Shown here one piece after another: positions 17,553-25,917 of a stretch of DNA of 64,000 nt (positions within the stretch are counted from its first letter, which is position 1; each line of letters opens with the position of its first letter). The position numbers and the translations under genes are program-made. Source of the DNA: Lachnospiraceae bacterium (GTDB lineage: Bacteria; Bacillota; Clostridia; Lachnospirales; Lachnospiraceae); the NCBI GenBank assembly GCA_910575605.1, contig CAJTEW010000013.1, positions 1-64,000 on the forward strand, in the 5' to 3' direction. The notes under the pieces are model-generated. The model saw nothing but the letters and a program-made list of their open reading frames with translations. It did not search any database and was not told the origin of the DNA.

Positions 17553-17585
17553 GGGACGGGGTTTTTCTAAAAGAACCCCGTCCCT
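17551..17585. repeat. Short inverted repeat of the GGGGACGGGG family
   Basis: AAGGGACGGGGTTTTT pairs with AGAACCCCGTCCCTT with one mismatch and a small loop. It overlaps the TAA of the aldo/keto-reductase-like gene, and could act as its terminator (TTATTTG follows). Confidence 0.8.
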
Positions 17586-17660
17586 TATTTGTCTTATCCT
17601 GTTCCTTATTTCAAAATTCTTAATGTTTTCTGAAGATTTCTAAAAAAGCGTGGAAGATTC

Positions 17661-17689
17661 TTGAGTATTCAAAAAGATATTGATATACT
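17661..17689 (+). promoter_or_regulatory. Promoter of the phosphatidylethanolamine operon
   Basis: TTGAGT and TATACT with exactly 17 bp between them, 54 bp before the first gene of the operon. Confidence 0.6.
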
Positions 17690-17743
17690 TTGGCTTGTAA
17701 ATAAAAATTAAGGTTTTAATAAGAGTGCAGCAAGGAGATAGAC

Positions 17744-18439
17744 ATGAGAAAGATGCGTAAAAAAATAGCTGGAATGATTCCGGAATATAGTTTATTTCCG
17801 CTCATTCTGGCTCTTTTATTTAATACGGCAGTGTATAACGGAGCCAGGCTGATAGCGGGAGGATGGTATCATTATAATATGGAGAGCAGTCTGGACAGGC
17901 TGATACCATTCTGGCCGCCGGCAGTATTGGTTTATCTGGGATGCTATCTTTTTTGGGCGGTCAATTATATTATTATAGCTAGACAGGGAAAAAGAGAGGT
18001 TTATCAATTTTTTAAAGGTGACTTTCTATCCCGGATTATCTGTCTGATATGTTTCTTAAGCCTTCCAACGACAAATATCCGCCCCTTTGTGGAAGCAGAA
18101 GGAATATGGAATCAGGCTGTGCTATGGCTTTATTCTGTAGATGCGGCAGATAATCTTTTTCCATCTATTCACTGCCTGGTAAGCTGGCTTTGCTATATTG
18201 GAATCAGAGGCCGGAAGTCTGTTTCAGTATGGTATAGAGGGTTTTCATGTGTCATGGCACTTCTTGTATGTGCTTCAACCCTTTTTACAAAGCAGCATGT
18301 GCTGGTGGATGTGATTGGAGGTGTTCTTCTGGCAGAGCTGTGCTTTTATCTAGGAAAAAGAAATGAGGATACAGGAATTTATGGGCAGATTATGGATAAA
18401 ATAAGCAAGAGGCTCTGTGTAAAGGAAGGGAGAGTATAA
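17744..18439 (+). CDS. PAP2-superfamily membrane phosphatase/transferase
   Basis: This 231-residue protein has about six membrane segments. The PAP2 motifs are present in the divergent form of the PAP2_3 (Aur1/inositolphosphotransferase-like) group: NIRP near residue 115, LFPSIHC near residue 145 and TKQHVLVDVIGG near residue 190, giving the two catalytic histidines and the aspartate. Such proteins dephosphorylate lipid phosphates or transfer phospho head groups at the outer membrane face. It opens an operon with a flippase-like protein, pssA and psd, so a role in phospholipid head-group metabolism is likely. AAGGAG precedes the ATG. Confidence 0.82.
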   Translation: MRKMRKKIAGMIPEYSLFPLILALLFNTAVYNGARLIAGGWYHYNMESSLDRLIPFWPPAVLVYLGCYLFWAVNYIIIARQGKREVYQFFKGDFLSRIICLICFLSLPTTNIRPFVEAEGIWNQAVLWLYSVDAADNLFPSIHCLVSWLCYIGIRGRKSVSVWYRGFSCVMALLVCASTLFTKQHVLVDVIGGVLLAELCFYLGKRNEDTGIYGQIMDKISKRLCVKEGRV

Positions 18440-19474
18440 ATGCGAAGTAAAAGGAAAATGCTCCTGGACATACTTTTCCTTATAATTGTTTTTGCCCTTA
18501 CATTATATGGAGTTTTTCACGGAGAAGATTTGGGGGAGCTGTTACAGACAGTAAAAAAGGCGGATATTAGATGGCTGATTCCGGGAGTGATTCTTGTTAT
18601 AGTTTTTATATGGGGCGAATCTGTGATAATCTGGTATTTGATGAGAACCTTTCATATTTTTCTTAAGAAAAGAATCTGTTTTTTATTTTCGTCTGTTGGT
18701 TTTTTCTTTAGCTGTATTACTCCGTCAGCCAGCGGCGGGCAGCCAATGCAGATTTATTATATGAAAAAGGAGCGGATACCGGTTCCGGTTTCAACAGTCA
18801 TCTTGATGATTGTTACTATAACGTATAAATTAGTTCTTGTTGTCATAGGACTTGGTATTCTTGTGTTCGGACAGAAGTTTCAGAGGCAGTATCTGGGAGG
18901 GATTATGCCAGTTTATTATTTGGGACTTTTGCTAAATGTATTTTGTGTAAGCTTTATGACAATTCTGGTATTCCATCCTTCCCTGGCAGAAAATATTTTG
19001 TCTGCCGGCCTTGACCGCCTGGAAAAGATGCATATTATGAAAAAGAAAAAGTCCCGGAGAAAAAAGCTTACAGAGGCGATGAAGATTTACCGGAAAACAG
19101 CTGGTTATCTGAAACAGCATAAACGGGTAATAGGAATTGTTATATTGATAACATTTATACAGCGTCTGGCATTATTTGCCGTAACATGGACAGTATACCG
19201 TGCATTTAGGGCATCGGGAATAAGTGCGGCTTCTGTAGTGCTTTTGCAGGCTGTGATATCTGTTTCAGTTGATATGCTTCCGCTTCCGGGTGGTATGGGA
19301 ATCAGTGAAAATCTATTCCTTAAGATTTTTATTCCGGTCTTTGGGCCGTTGCTTCTGCCGGCAATGGTGCTGTCCCGGGGATTGGGCTATTACAGCCAGC
19401 TAATGATCAGTGCATTATTTACAATTGTGGCGCAGCTATATTATACGATTTCAGGTACAATGGATAATAAATAG
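18440..19474 (+). CDS. Lysylphosphatidylglycerol-synthase/flippase-like membrane protein (UPF0104)
   Basis: This 344-residue integral membrane protein has about eight hydrophobic segments. It matches the LPG_synthase_TM domain (the flippase half of MprF), with the SCITPSASGGQPMQIYYM motif near residue 95 and PLPGGMGISENLFL near residue 285. The cytosolic lysyl-transferase domain of MprF is absent, so it should not make lysyl-PG; lipid translocation is the plausible role. Its ATG directly follows the previous stop. Context within the phosphatidylethanolamine operon suggests it moves one of these lipids or an intermediate across the membrane (inference). Confidence 0.83.
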   Translation: MRSKRKMLLDILFLIIVFALTLYGVFHGEDLGELLQTVKKADIRWLIPGVILVIVFIWGESVIIWYLMRTFHIFLKKRICFLFSSVGFFFSCITPSASGGQPMQIYYMKKERIPVPVSTVILMIVTITYKLVLVVIGLGILVFGQKFQRQYLGGIMPVYYLGLLLNVFCVSFMTILVFHPSLAENILSAGLDRLEKMHIMKKKKSRRKKLTEAMKIYRKTAGYLKQHKRVIGIVILITFIQRLALFAVTWTVYRAFRASGISAASVVLLQAVISVSVDMLPLPGGMGISENLFLKIFIPVFGPLLLPAMVLSRGLGYYSQLMISALFTIVAQLYYTISGTMDNK

Positions 19475-19517
19475 ACAGATATTTATACCAGACAGACAAT
19501 AAACAGGAGGCTTTCAG

Positions 19518-20174
19518 ATGATAGGTTTTTATGATTATACAGTAGTTCTTACATATATAGGCTTTGCATCAGGGGTGACGGGCATTTTCTGTGCCTCTAC
19601 GAGGCACTTGAGATGGGCGGTTTTTTTTCTTGCTCTGTCAGGACTTTGCGATATGTTTGACGGGAAAATCGCCCGGACTAAGAAAAACCGGACGGAGGAT
19701 GAGAAGAGTTTTGGAATTCAGATAGATTCCCTATGCGATATAGTCTGTTTCGGCATATTGCCTGTTGTTATTTGTTTCCACTTGGGAATGAAGCAGATTT
19801 ACAGTATGGCTATCCTTATATTATACGGGCTTGCTGGTGTCATCCGTCTGGCATATTATAATGTTATGGAGACGAAACGCCAGGAAGTGGAGAGCGAGAA
19901 CAGAAAGTATTATCAGGGACTTCCGATAACATCTATGGCAGTTGCTCTTCCGATTTTATTTGTATTTTCTCCTCTTTTGCCGGACCATCAGATATTCCTT
20001 GGTGTACTGCACTTTCTGGTTGCAGCGGTAGGGACTTTATTTATTATAGATTTTAAGATGAGGAAGTTGTCTGTAAAAGAATTGTTTTTATTAGTGGCAG
20101 TCGTTGCAGGAGCTGTTGGAGTTATCATTTTCCTGTGGCATACATGGTGGGAACTTTTACATTTTTACAGATAA
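19518..20174 (+). CDS. pssA: CDP-diacylglycerol--serine O-phosphatidyltransferase
   Basis: It makes phosphatidylserine from CDP-diacylglycerol and serine in the membrane. The CDP-alcohol transferase motif is present: DG, AR, G, D and D in FDGKIART...FGIQIDSLCD (about residues 52-80), with a four-residue insertion between AR and G compared with the classical spacing. Six or so membrane helices are visible in 218 residues. Its product is the substrate of the decarboxylase encoded next, which fixes the serine assignment. AGGAGG precedes the ATG. Confidence 0.88.
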   Translation: MIGFYDYTVVLTYIGFASGVTGIFCASTRHLRWAVFFLALSGLCDMFDGKIARTKKNRTEDEKSFGIQIDSLCDIVCFGILPVVICFHLGMKQIYSMAILILYGLAGVIRLAYYNVMETKRQEVESENRKYYQGLPITSMAVALPILFVFSPLLPDHQIFLGVLHFLVAAVGTLFIIDFKMRKLSVKELFLLVAVVAGAVGVIIFLWHTWWELLHFYR

Positions 20175-20210
20175 TTGTTATCTATTGAAAACAGGCAGGA
20201 GGAGAAAGAA

Positions 20211-21080
20211 ATGCAGTTCGTGGCAGATAGAAAAGGGGCAGTTTGGGAGGAAGATTCTTGGCAGGATAAGATTCTGGAGTGGATATATGGACATTTTTTG
20301 GGACGTCTTTTCATTAAGCCTTTCATCAGGCCCGCAGTGTCAGAGCTTGGAGGGAGAGCTTTGGATACTGTTTTTTCTAAGGTGTTGATTGCACCGTTTA
20401 TATGCAGGCACTCTGTTAATATGGCAGAATGTGAAGAAAAAGAGTATACATCTTATAATGATTTTTTCAAGCGGAGGCTGGTGTCTGGTGCCCGCAGGAT
20501 TGAGATGGACAAGGGAAGCTTTATAAGCCCCTGTGACAGCAGGCTTACTGTATGCAAAATAGACAGAGCAAGCACATTTTCTGTCAAACACACTTGGTAT
20601 ACGGCTGCAGGGCTTTTGCGGGATTATAAAATTGCAGACAAATACGCAGGCGGCTATATATGGATTTTCCGTTTATGTGTGGATGATTATCACCGGTATA
20701 TATATGTAGATAATGGAGTAGAATCACAAAGACGCAGGATCCCAGGAGTATTTCATACCGTAAATCCGGCGGCAGGAGACAGGCTTTTGGTTTATAAAGA
20801 AAATACACGGGAATATTCTCTCCTGCGATCAGAAAACTTTGGAACAGTACTTCAGATGGAAGTGGGAGCACTCCTTGTAGGAAAGATTGAAAACCGCCAG
20901 GAAGGGAAAACGGTGAAGAGGGGGCAGGAAAAGGGGAATTTTGCCTTCGGAGGCTCCACTGTAATTCTCATGACACAGGCCGGGAAGGTGAGGCCGGATG
21001 AGGATATTCTGAAAAATTCTACACAGGGGATAGAGACAAAGGTGAGGCTTGGGGAGCGGATAGGGGGTTTTATAGTTTAA
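20211..21080 (+). CDS. psd: Phosphatidylserine decarboxylase proenzyme
   Basis: It decarboxylates phosphatidylserine to phosphatidylethanolamine using a pyruvoyl group formed by self-cleavage. The 289-residue protein has the SYNDFFKRRL motif, SPCDSRLTV with the catalytic Asp region, the DYHRYIYVDNG His motif and VGALLVGKI, and ends with the self-processing site FAFGGST, where cleavage before Ser would give a short alpha chain of about 40 residues. I chose the ATG preceded by GGAGGAGAAAG; a TTG 36 bp upstream abuts the pssA stop. This is the last gene of the operon. Confidence 0.92.
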   Translation: MQFVADRKGAVWEEDSWQDKILEWIYGHFLGRLFIKPFIRPAVSELGGRALDTVFSKVLIAPFICRHSVNMAECEEKEYTSYNDFFKRRLVSGARRIEMDKGSFISPCDSRLTVCKIDRASTFSVKHTWYTAAGLLRDYKIADKYAGGYIWIFRLCVDDYHRYIYVDNGVESQRRRIPGVFHTVNPAAGDRLLVYKENTREYSLLRSENFGTVLQMEVGALLVGKIENRQEGKTVKRGQEKGNFAFGGSTVILMTQAGKVRPDEDILKNSTQGIETKVRLGERIGGFIV

Positions 21081-21164
21081 ATAATTTGAGAGAATGTCAG
21101 AGCTTAAAAGAATATCAGGAATTTGCAATAAAATATAGGATGTCATGTAATGATAATAAGATAT

Positions 21165-21192
21165 AAAAAAACGCTGTGTACACAGCGTTTTT
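21165..21192. terminator. Bidirectional terminator between psd and tmRNA
   Basis: AAAAACGCTGTG pairs perfectly with CACAGCGTTTTT around a two-base loop, with T-runs on both strands. It ends 4 bp from the tmRNA 3' end. Confidence 0.88.
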
Positions 21193-21195
21193 AAG

Positions 21196-21543
21196 TGGAC
21201 CTGGCGGGAGTTGAACCCGCGTCCGAAAGCCCATCCACCAGAGCTTCTCCCATCACAGTCATCATATTAACATTCCCTTAGTCAGTCACCTAATGACGGG
21301 TTACTGACTTTAGTAGCTTCATAAATTCTTCCACCTCCTCAAAGCTTTGAAGGCGAAGTGCTCCGCTAAAGTTGAAGCCGGTTACTTAAGAAGCGGAAAC
21401 TTAAGGCCGACTGCCGCCATATTAGGCAGCGTACGCTAATTCTCTATTGTCTGCGTTTATATTTAATTGGAACTTTTAACGTAGTGTCCCGCTACGGATG
21501 GCTTCTCCAACTTCCAGACCCCCGTCGAAACCAGTACAAGCCC
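21196..21543 (-). ncRNA. ssrA: tmRNA (SsrA)
   Basis: The minus strand carries the tRNA-like ends: 5' GGGCTTG pairs with 3' CAGGTCC (with G-U pairs), the T-arm is GCGGGTTCAACTCCCGC, and TTTCGACGGGG is the conserved D-arm-like segment. The discriminator is A and CCA is not encoded. The tag frame at 21454-21422 reads GCA GAC AAT AGA GAA TTA GCG TAC GCT GCC TAA, giving the tag ADNRELAYAA. With SmpB and RNase R (10.6-13.2 kb) this supplies the trans-translation system. A consensus promoter lies about 60 bp upstream, so the 5' end must be processed. Confidence 0.95.
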
Positions 21544-21600
21544 TGATTATCATACACCTGTCTCTGGCCTGCAGACATAACTGACCTGTCAGATATTTCT

Positions 21601-21629
21601 ATTATATGCAAAAGATTTTCTTTTGTCAA
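21601..21629 (-). promoter_or_regulatory. tmRNA promoter
   Basis: On the minus strand a perfect TTGACA and a perfect TATAAT are spaced by 17 bp, consistent with strong constitutive ssrA expression. Confidence 0.85.
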
Positions 21630-21663
21630 CGAGTACTTTAAAAATGAAAAACTAATTTAGCCA

Positions 21664-21692
21664 TTTACTTTACAACGTCATTTTGTTAAAAT
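21664..21692 (+). promoter_or_regulatory. Promoter of the NCS2 permease
   Basis: TTTACT and TAAAAT are spaced by 17 bp, leaving a leader of about 40 bp. No purine riboswitch fits in that space. Confidence 0.55.
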
Positions 21693-21740
21693 AATGTTGT
21701 TATTAGAATCTAATTGACATGAGACAAAAAGGAGGAAAAC

Positions 21741-23123
21741 ATGTTAGAAAAATTCTTCAGGCTGAAGGAAAACAACACGGATGTCAGGACAGAAGTTCTG
21801 GCCGGTATCACGACTTTTATGACAATGGCGTATATTCTTGCTGTCAATCCCAGTATTCTTGCGGCGGCAGGAATGGATCAGGGTGCTGTGTTTACAGCTA
21901 CGGCGCTTGCGTCACTTCTTGGAACACTTCTTATGGCATTTCTGGCGAATTACCCATTTGCACTTGCACCCGGTATGGGACTTAATGCTTATTTTGCTTA
22001 CACAGTAGTGCTGGGCATGGGTTATAGCTGGGAGATCGCGCTTACAGCAGTATTTGTGGAAGGCATTATCTTTATCATACTTTCTCTTACAAATGTGCGT
22101 GAAGCAATTTTTAATGCCATTCCGCTGAACCTAAAGGCAGCAGTAAGTGTTGGAATTGGTCTGTTTATTGCATTTATCGGACTTCAGAATGCAAACATTG
22201 TAGTAAGCGGCGCCACGCTGGTGGAACTGTTTTCCATAGACGGCTATAATCTAGCAAAAGGAGTAGAAGCTGGATTTAATGATGTGGGAATTACAGTACT
22301 TCTTGCACTTATAGGGGTAATCATTACAGGAGTTCTTGTAATTAAGAATGTAAAAGGGAATATTTTATGGGGAATTCTTGCTACATGGATTCTTGGAATC
22401 ATCTGCCAGCTTGCAGGACTGTATGTTCCAAATCCAGAGCTTGGTTTCTATGGCCTGCTTCCTGATTTTAGTAATGGATTGTCTGTACCAAGCATTATGC
22501 CAGTATTTGCAAAGCTTCAGTTTGAGGGAATCTTTTCGCTTAATTTTGTTGTAGTTATCTTTGCGTTTTTATTTGTAGATATGTTTGATACCATTGGAAC
22601 TCTGATTGGAGTGGCATCTAAGGCAGATATGCTTGACAAAGAAGGAAAGCTTCCCCGCATCAAAGGAGCCCTTCTTGCAGATGCAGTTGCAACAGCGGCA
22701 GGTGCAGTATTTGGAACAACAACGACCACAACTTTCGTAGAAAGTGCGTCTGGAGTAACTGAGGGCGGCAGAACAGGTCTTACATCTGTAACAACAGCAG
22801 TTCTTTTCGGACTTGCCTTATTCCTGTCGCCGATTTTTCTTGCAATTCCATCCTTTGCGACAGCTCCGGCTCTTATTGTGGTTGGTTTCTATATGCTGAC
22901 AAATGTAGTAAATATTAACTTTAATGATATTTCCGAGGCGCTTCCGTGCTATATCTGTATTGCATCTATGCCGTTTTTCTACAGCATTTCCGAAGGGATT
23001 TCAATGGGAGTTATCTCTTATGTAGTATTGAATGTCCTTACAGGAAAGACAAAGGAAAAGAAAATCAGCGTTTTGATGTATGTGCTTGCAGTATTGTTTA
23101 TACTAAAATATATGTTCCTGTAA
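21741..23123 (+). CDS. NCS2-family purine permease (guanine/hypoxanthine type)
   Basis: This 460-residue membrane transporter has about 12-14 hydrophobic segments. Features of the AzgA/PbuG branch are the N-terminal FxLKENNTDVRTEVLAGITTFMTMAYIL-type start, NPSILAAAGMD, the APGMGLNAYFAY motif near residue 78, DMFDTIGTLIG near residue 280 and TTTFVESASGVTEGGRTG near residue 335. It probably imports hypoxanthine, guanine or adenine by proton symport (family knowledge; exact substrate not decided). AAGGAGG precedes the ATG. It is a single gene ended by an inverted repeat. Confidence 0.9.
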   Translation: MLEKFFRLKENNTDVRTEVLAGITTFMTMAYILAVNPSILAAAGMDQGAVFTATALASLLGTLLMAFLANYPFALAPGMGLNAYFAYTVVLGMGYSWEIALTAVFVEGIIFIILSLTNVREAIFNAIPLNLKAAVSVGIGLFIAFIGLQNANIVVSGATLVELFSIDGYNLAKGVEAGFNDVGITVLLALIGVIITGVLVIKNVKGNILWGILATWILGIICQLAGLYVPNPELGFYGLLPDFSNGLSVPSIMPVFAKLQFEGIFSLNFVVVIFAFLFVDMFDTIGTLIGVASKADMLDKEGKLPRIKGALLADAVATAAGAVFGTTTTTTFVESASGVTEGGRTGLTSVTTAVLFGLALFLSPIFLAIPSFATAPALIVVGFYMLTNVVNINFNDISEALPCYICIASMPFFYSISEGISMGVISYVVLNVLTGKTKEKKISVLMYVLAVLFILKYMFL

Positions 23124-23128
23124 AACAG

Positions 23129-23209
23129 TTGGGGACGGGGTAAAATTAAAAAGTGCCTGACCCCACCCTTGTGGGGGTCAGGCACTTTTTAATTTTACCC
23201 CGTCCCCAA
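23129..23209. repeat. Long inverted repeat, copy 3 (GGGGACG family)
   Basis: The arms are TTGGGGACGGGGTAAAATTA and its complement outside, with AAAAAGTGCCTGACCCC inside. The core differs from copies 1 and 2 by a compensated T-to-A / A-to-T change (TGACCCC/GGGGTCA), so base pairing has been kept. It starts 5 bp after the permease stop and its last base touches a sigma-factor remnant. Confidence 0.88.
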
Positions 23210-23287
23210 GCCGTGAGGCTTAAGAAAATGCTGGAGTCAGCCAAAGGGTATGAGCAGGAACAAACAGGAAAGAGGGTGTGGGTATGA
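23210..23287 (+). pseudogene. C-terminal remnant of a sigma-70-family factor
   Basis: The frame ending in TGA at 23285-23287 reads AVRLKKMLESAKGYEQEQTG and a few more residues. This looks like the last helix and tail of an ECF-type sigma factor (family pattern R-A-x-x-x-L-K-x-x-L). Its stop overlaps the ATG of the next gene as ATGA, the usual sigma/anti-sigma coupling. No start codon with a ribosome site or upstream sigma domain exists, because the inverted repeat lies directly in front. The rest of the gene was lost. Confidence 0.6.
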
Positions 23288-23604
23288 AATATGAAGAAAA
23301 ATTCCAGAAGTATTTAAACGGAGAACTTAATGGGGCAGAAAAGGAAGCCATAGAAGAGGATATGGAGAGACTTGAGGTACTTCTTGCGTTTATGGATAAG
23401 AAGCTGGATGAGGAAATATTAGAACGCGGGCCATATGGAAAGGAACAGACAGAAGGCAGCAGTGGTTTTAAAACAGAGAGAAGCCTTATAAAGGCAGTTT
23501 CAAAAGCTGTAAACAGGAAGCTTCGAACATATGCTGTTGTTACAGGAGCAGTTATACTGATACTTGCACTTTACACTTGTCTTTGGTCTTTCTCCGATTC
23601 TTAA
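23284..23604 (+). CDS. Small single-pass membrane protein, anti-sigma-factor-like
   Basis: This 106-residue protein has a charged, helical cytosolic N-terminal region (YEEKFQKYLNGELNGAEKEAIEEDMERLEVL), typical of clostridial anti-sigma proteins, and one membrane helix near the C-terminus (about 83-101) with only a few residues outside. It has no zinc HxxxCxxC motif. The ATG overlaps the stop of a sigma-factor remnant. Known proteins of this type are often longer with an extracellular domain, so this one may be truncated. With its sigma factor gone it is probably without function or acts on another sigma factor (inference). Confidence 0.6.
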   Translation: MKYEEKFQKYLNGELNGAEKEAIEEDMERLEVLLAFMDKKLDEEILERGPYGKEQTEGSSGFKTERSLIKAVSKAVNRKLRTYAVVTGAVILILALYTCLWSFSDS

Positions 23605-23670
23605 TATGATATATTATAATCATATGTTTGACAGCATGTTGGATTTAAATTAGCTGTATTGTTTTCACAA

Positions 23671-23690
23671 ATCAGACATATTTATCTGAT
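23671..23690 (+). promoter_or_regulatory. Inverted repeat ahead of the two-component operon
   Basis: ATCAGA and TCTGAT are separated by eight bases, about 40 bp ahead of the response-regulator gene and beside TACTAT, a possible -10 box. It may be an autoregulatory site. Confidence 0.3.
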
Positions 23691-23729
23691 ACTATTATAG
23701 AAAATGCAATCAGGTAAAAGGAGGCGTAA

Positions 23730-24410
23730 ATGATGGACAGAGTAAAAATATTAGTCGTTGATGATGAAAGCAGGATGCGGAAATTAGTCCGGGATTTTCT
23801 GGAACGGGAAGGATTTATTGTCTTAGAGGCCGGAGACGGCGAGGAAGCGATGGAATGGTTTTATAAGGAGAAGGACATCGCACTTTTGATTCTGGATGTC
23901 ATGATGCCGAAGATGGATGGGTGGCAGGTATGCCGCGAGGTGCGTCAGACCTCTAAGGTGCCAATTATTATGCTGACGGCAAGGGGAGAAGAACGAGACG
24001 AGCTTCAAGGCTTTGGACTGGGAGTGGATGAATATATTTCCAAGCCTTTCAGCCCTAAGATTCTTGTGGCAAGAGTAGAGGCAATACTACGCCGGACCCA
24101 TGCATTTGATGCTGAAAAGACAGCGGACGCAGGAGGAATTGTCATAGATAAAACAGCGCACCAGGTAAAGGTGGACGGACATGATATTGAATTAAGCTAC
24201 AAGGAATTTGAGCTTCTAGCATATTTTGTTGAAAATCAGGGGATTGCGCTTTCAAGAGAGAAGATTTTAAATAATGTATGGAATTATGATTATTTTGGAG
24301 ATGCCAGGACAATTGATACTCATGTAAAAAAATTAAGAAACAAGCTTGGCGAAAAGGGAAATTATATTAAGACAATCTGGGGAATGGGCTATAAGTTTGA
24401 GGTGGAGTAA
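23730..24410 (+). CDS. OmpR-family response regulator
   Basis: This DNA-binding regulator is activated by phosphorylation. Of its 226 residues, 1-120 form the receiver domain (VVDDESRMR, phosphoacceptor ILDVMMPKMDGW near residue 54, MLTARGEE, SKPF), and about 130-225 form a winged-helix Trans_reg_C domain (ELSYKEFELLAYF, DARTIDTHVKKLRNKLG, WGMGYKFE). AAGGAGG precedes tandem ATG codons; the first is used. The partner kinase starts 3 bp after the stop. Targets are not evident from the neighbourhood. Confidence 0.93.
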   Translation: MMDRVKILVVDDESRMRKLVRDFLEREGFIVLEAGDGEEAMEWFYKEKDIALLILDVMMPKMDGWQVCREVRQTSKVPIIMLTARGEERDELQGFGLGVDEYISKPFSPKILVARVEAILRRTHAFDAEKTADAGGIVIDKTAHQVKVDGHDIELSYKEFELLAYFVENQGIALSREKILNNVWNYDYFGDARTIDTHVKKLRNKLGEKGNYIKTIWGMGYKFEVE

Positions 24411-24413
24411 ATC

Positions 24414-25880
24414 ATGAAACATTCAATTAAGCGTCAGATGACGGCTGTATTTGTCGGACTTATAGCCTGTTTTCTGCTGGTGCTTCTTATTATAAATGCC
24501 AGATTTTTAGAACCGTATTATATTAGCAATAAAAAGACAGAATTTATTCTTGTTTATGGAGAGCTGGGTAAAGCGATAGAAAATAATACCCTTGAGGACG
24601 AGGAAGTGTCAGGTATTCTTCAGCAGCTTACAGAGAAGAATAACATATCCTTTCTTGTTATTGATAATGAAAATAACCGTGTGGTAACGAATGTGCATGA
24701 TATGGAGATGCTTAGGAACCAGCTTAAGGGATATCTTATGAATAAGGCCCAGAAGGAGAGCAGGATTCTGGAAAGCACCGATAATTATGAAATCGTACAG
24801 TCGAGAGATAAATGGAACAAAGAGGAATACATCGAAATGTGGGGAAGTTTTATGAATGGCGACCCATTTCTTCTTCGAAGCCCTCTGGAGAGTATCAGGG
24901 AAAGTGCAGACATATCCAACCGATTTTTAGTATATGTTGGCTGTATGATGGCGGCAGTATGCGCTGTTTTAGTTTGGTATTTCTCAAAAAGACTTACCGG
25001 GCCGATTTTAGAGCTTGCTGTGTTATCGGAACGAATGGCAGATTTGGATTTCGAAGCAAAATATACTAGTGGAGGTTCGGATGAGATTGGGGAGCTTGGA
25101 GCAAACTTTAATAAAATGTCAGAAAAGCTTAAAAGTACCATATCTGAGCTTAAACGCGCCAATAATAGTCTCCAGAAGGATATTGAGCGTAAGGAAAAAC
25201 TGGTACAGATGCGAAGTGAGTTTCTGGGCAATGTATCCCACGAGTTAAAAACGCCGATAGCGCTTATTCAGGGTTATGCAGAAGGACTTAAGGAGGGGAT
25301 CAGTGATGACCCGGAGAACAGAGAATTTTACTGCGACGTTATTATGGATGAGGCGGCAAAAATGAATCAGATGGTGAAGAATCTAATGACCTTAAACCAA
25401 CTGGAATTTGGCGATGAGGAAATCGAATTTGAAAGATTTAATCTCACCGAGGTGATAAGGGGCGTTCTTCAGAGTATGGAAATCCTTGTACAGCAGAAGG
25501 AGGCCAGAGTTATTTTCTGTCAGGAGGAGCCACTTTTTGTGTGGGCAGACGAATTTAAGACAGAGCAGGTTGTGCGCAATTATATCAGCAATGCATTCAA
25601 CCATCTGGATGGAGAGAGGGTTGTTGAAGTAAAGCTTGCCCTGGAATGTGGGAAAGTGAAGGCATCTGTTTTTAATACAGGCGCTCCCATTCCAGAGGAG
25701 GCGCTGCCACACATCTGGGATAAATTTTATAAAGTGGATAAATCCCACACAAGGGAGTACGGGGGAAATGGCATCGGTCTGTCTATCGTGAAGGCAATTA
25801 TGGAGTCCTTTCATCAAAGATATGGAGTGGATAATTATGATAACGGGGTTGCATTTTGGTTTGAGCTGGATGTAGAATAA
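24414..25880 (+). CDS. Sensor histidine kinase
   Basis: This membrane sensor of 488 residues phosphorylates the response regulator encoded just upstream. It has one membrane helix at about 10-30, an extracellular sensor region of about 140 residues, a second helix at about 175-195, a HAMP domain (about 195-250), the HisKA box GNVSHELKTPIALIQGYAEG with the histidine near residue 275, and an HATPase domain with the N box (NYISNAFNHL), G1 (VFNTGAPIPEE) and GGNGIGLSIV. The signal is not predictable from sequence. Confidence 0.93.
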   Translation: MKHSIKRQMTAVFVGLIACFLLVLLIINARFLEPYYISNKKTEFILVYGELGKAIENNTLEDEEVSGILQQLTEKNNISFLVIDNENNRVVTNVHDMEMLRNQLKGYLMNKAQKESRILESTDNYEIVQSRDKWNKEEYIEMWGSFMNGDPFLLRSPLESIRESADISNRFLVYVGCMMAAVCAVLVWYFSKRLTGPILELAVLSERMADLDFEAKYTSGGSDEIGELGANFNKMSEKLKSTISELKRANNSLQKDIERKEKLVQMRSEFLGNVSHELKTPIALIQGYAEGLKEGISDDPENREFYCDVIMDEAAKMNQMVKNLMTLNQLEFGDEEIEFERFNLTEVIRGVLQSMEILVQQKEARVIFCQEEPLFVWADEFKTEQVVRNYISNAFNHLDGERVVEVKLALECGKVKASVFNTGAPIPEEALPHIWDKFYKVDKSHTREYGGNGIGLSIVKAIMESFHQRYGVDNYDNGVAFWFELDVE

Positions 25881-25917
25881 TGATAAGGGGTTTTAAATAG
25901 CAGGAAGGAATGAGAAT

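Noticed and set aside
21544-21740. Possible purine riboswitch before the NCS2 permease
   Set aside because: The leader after the promoter is only about 40 bp and no three-way junction or conserved loops are visible.
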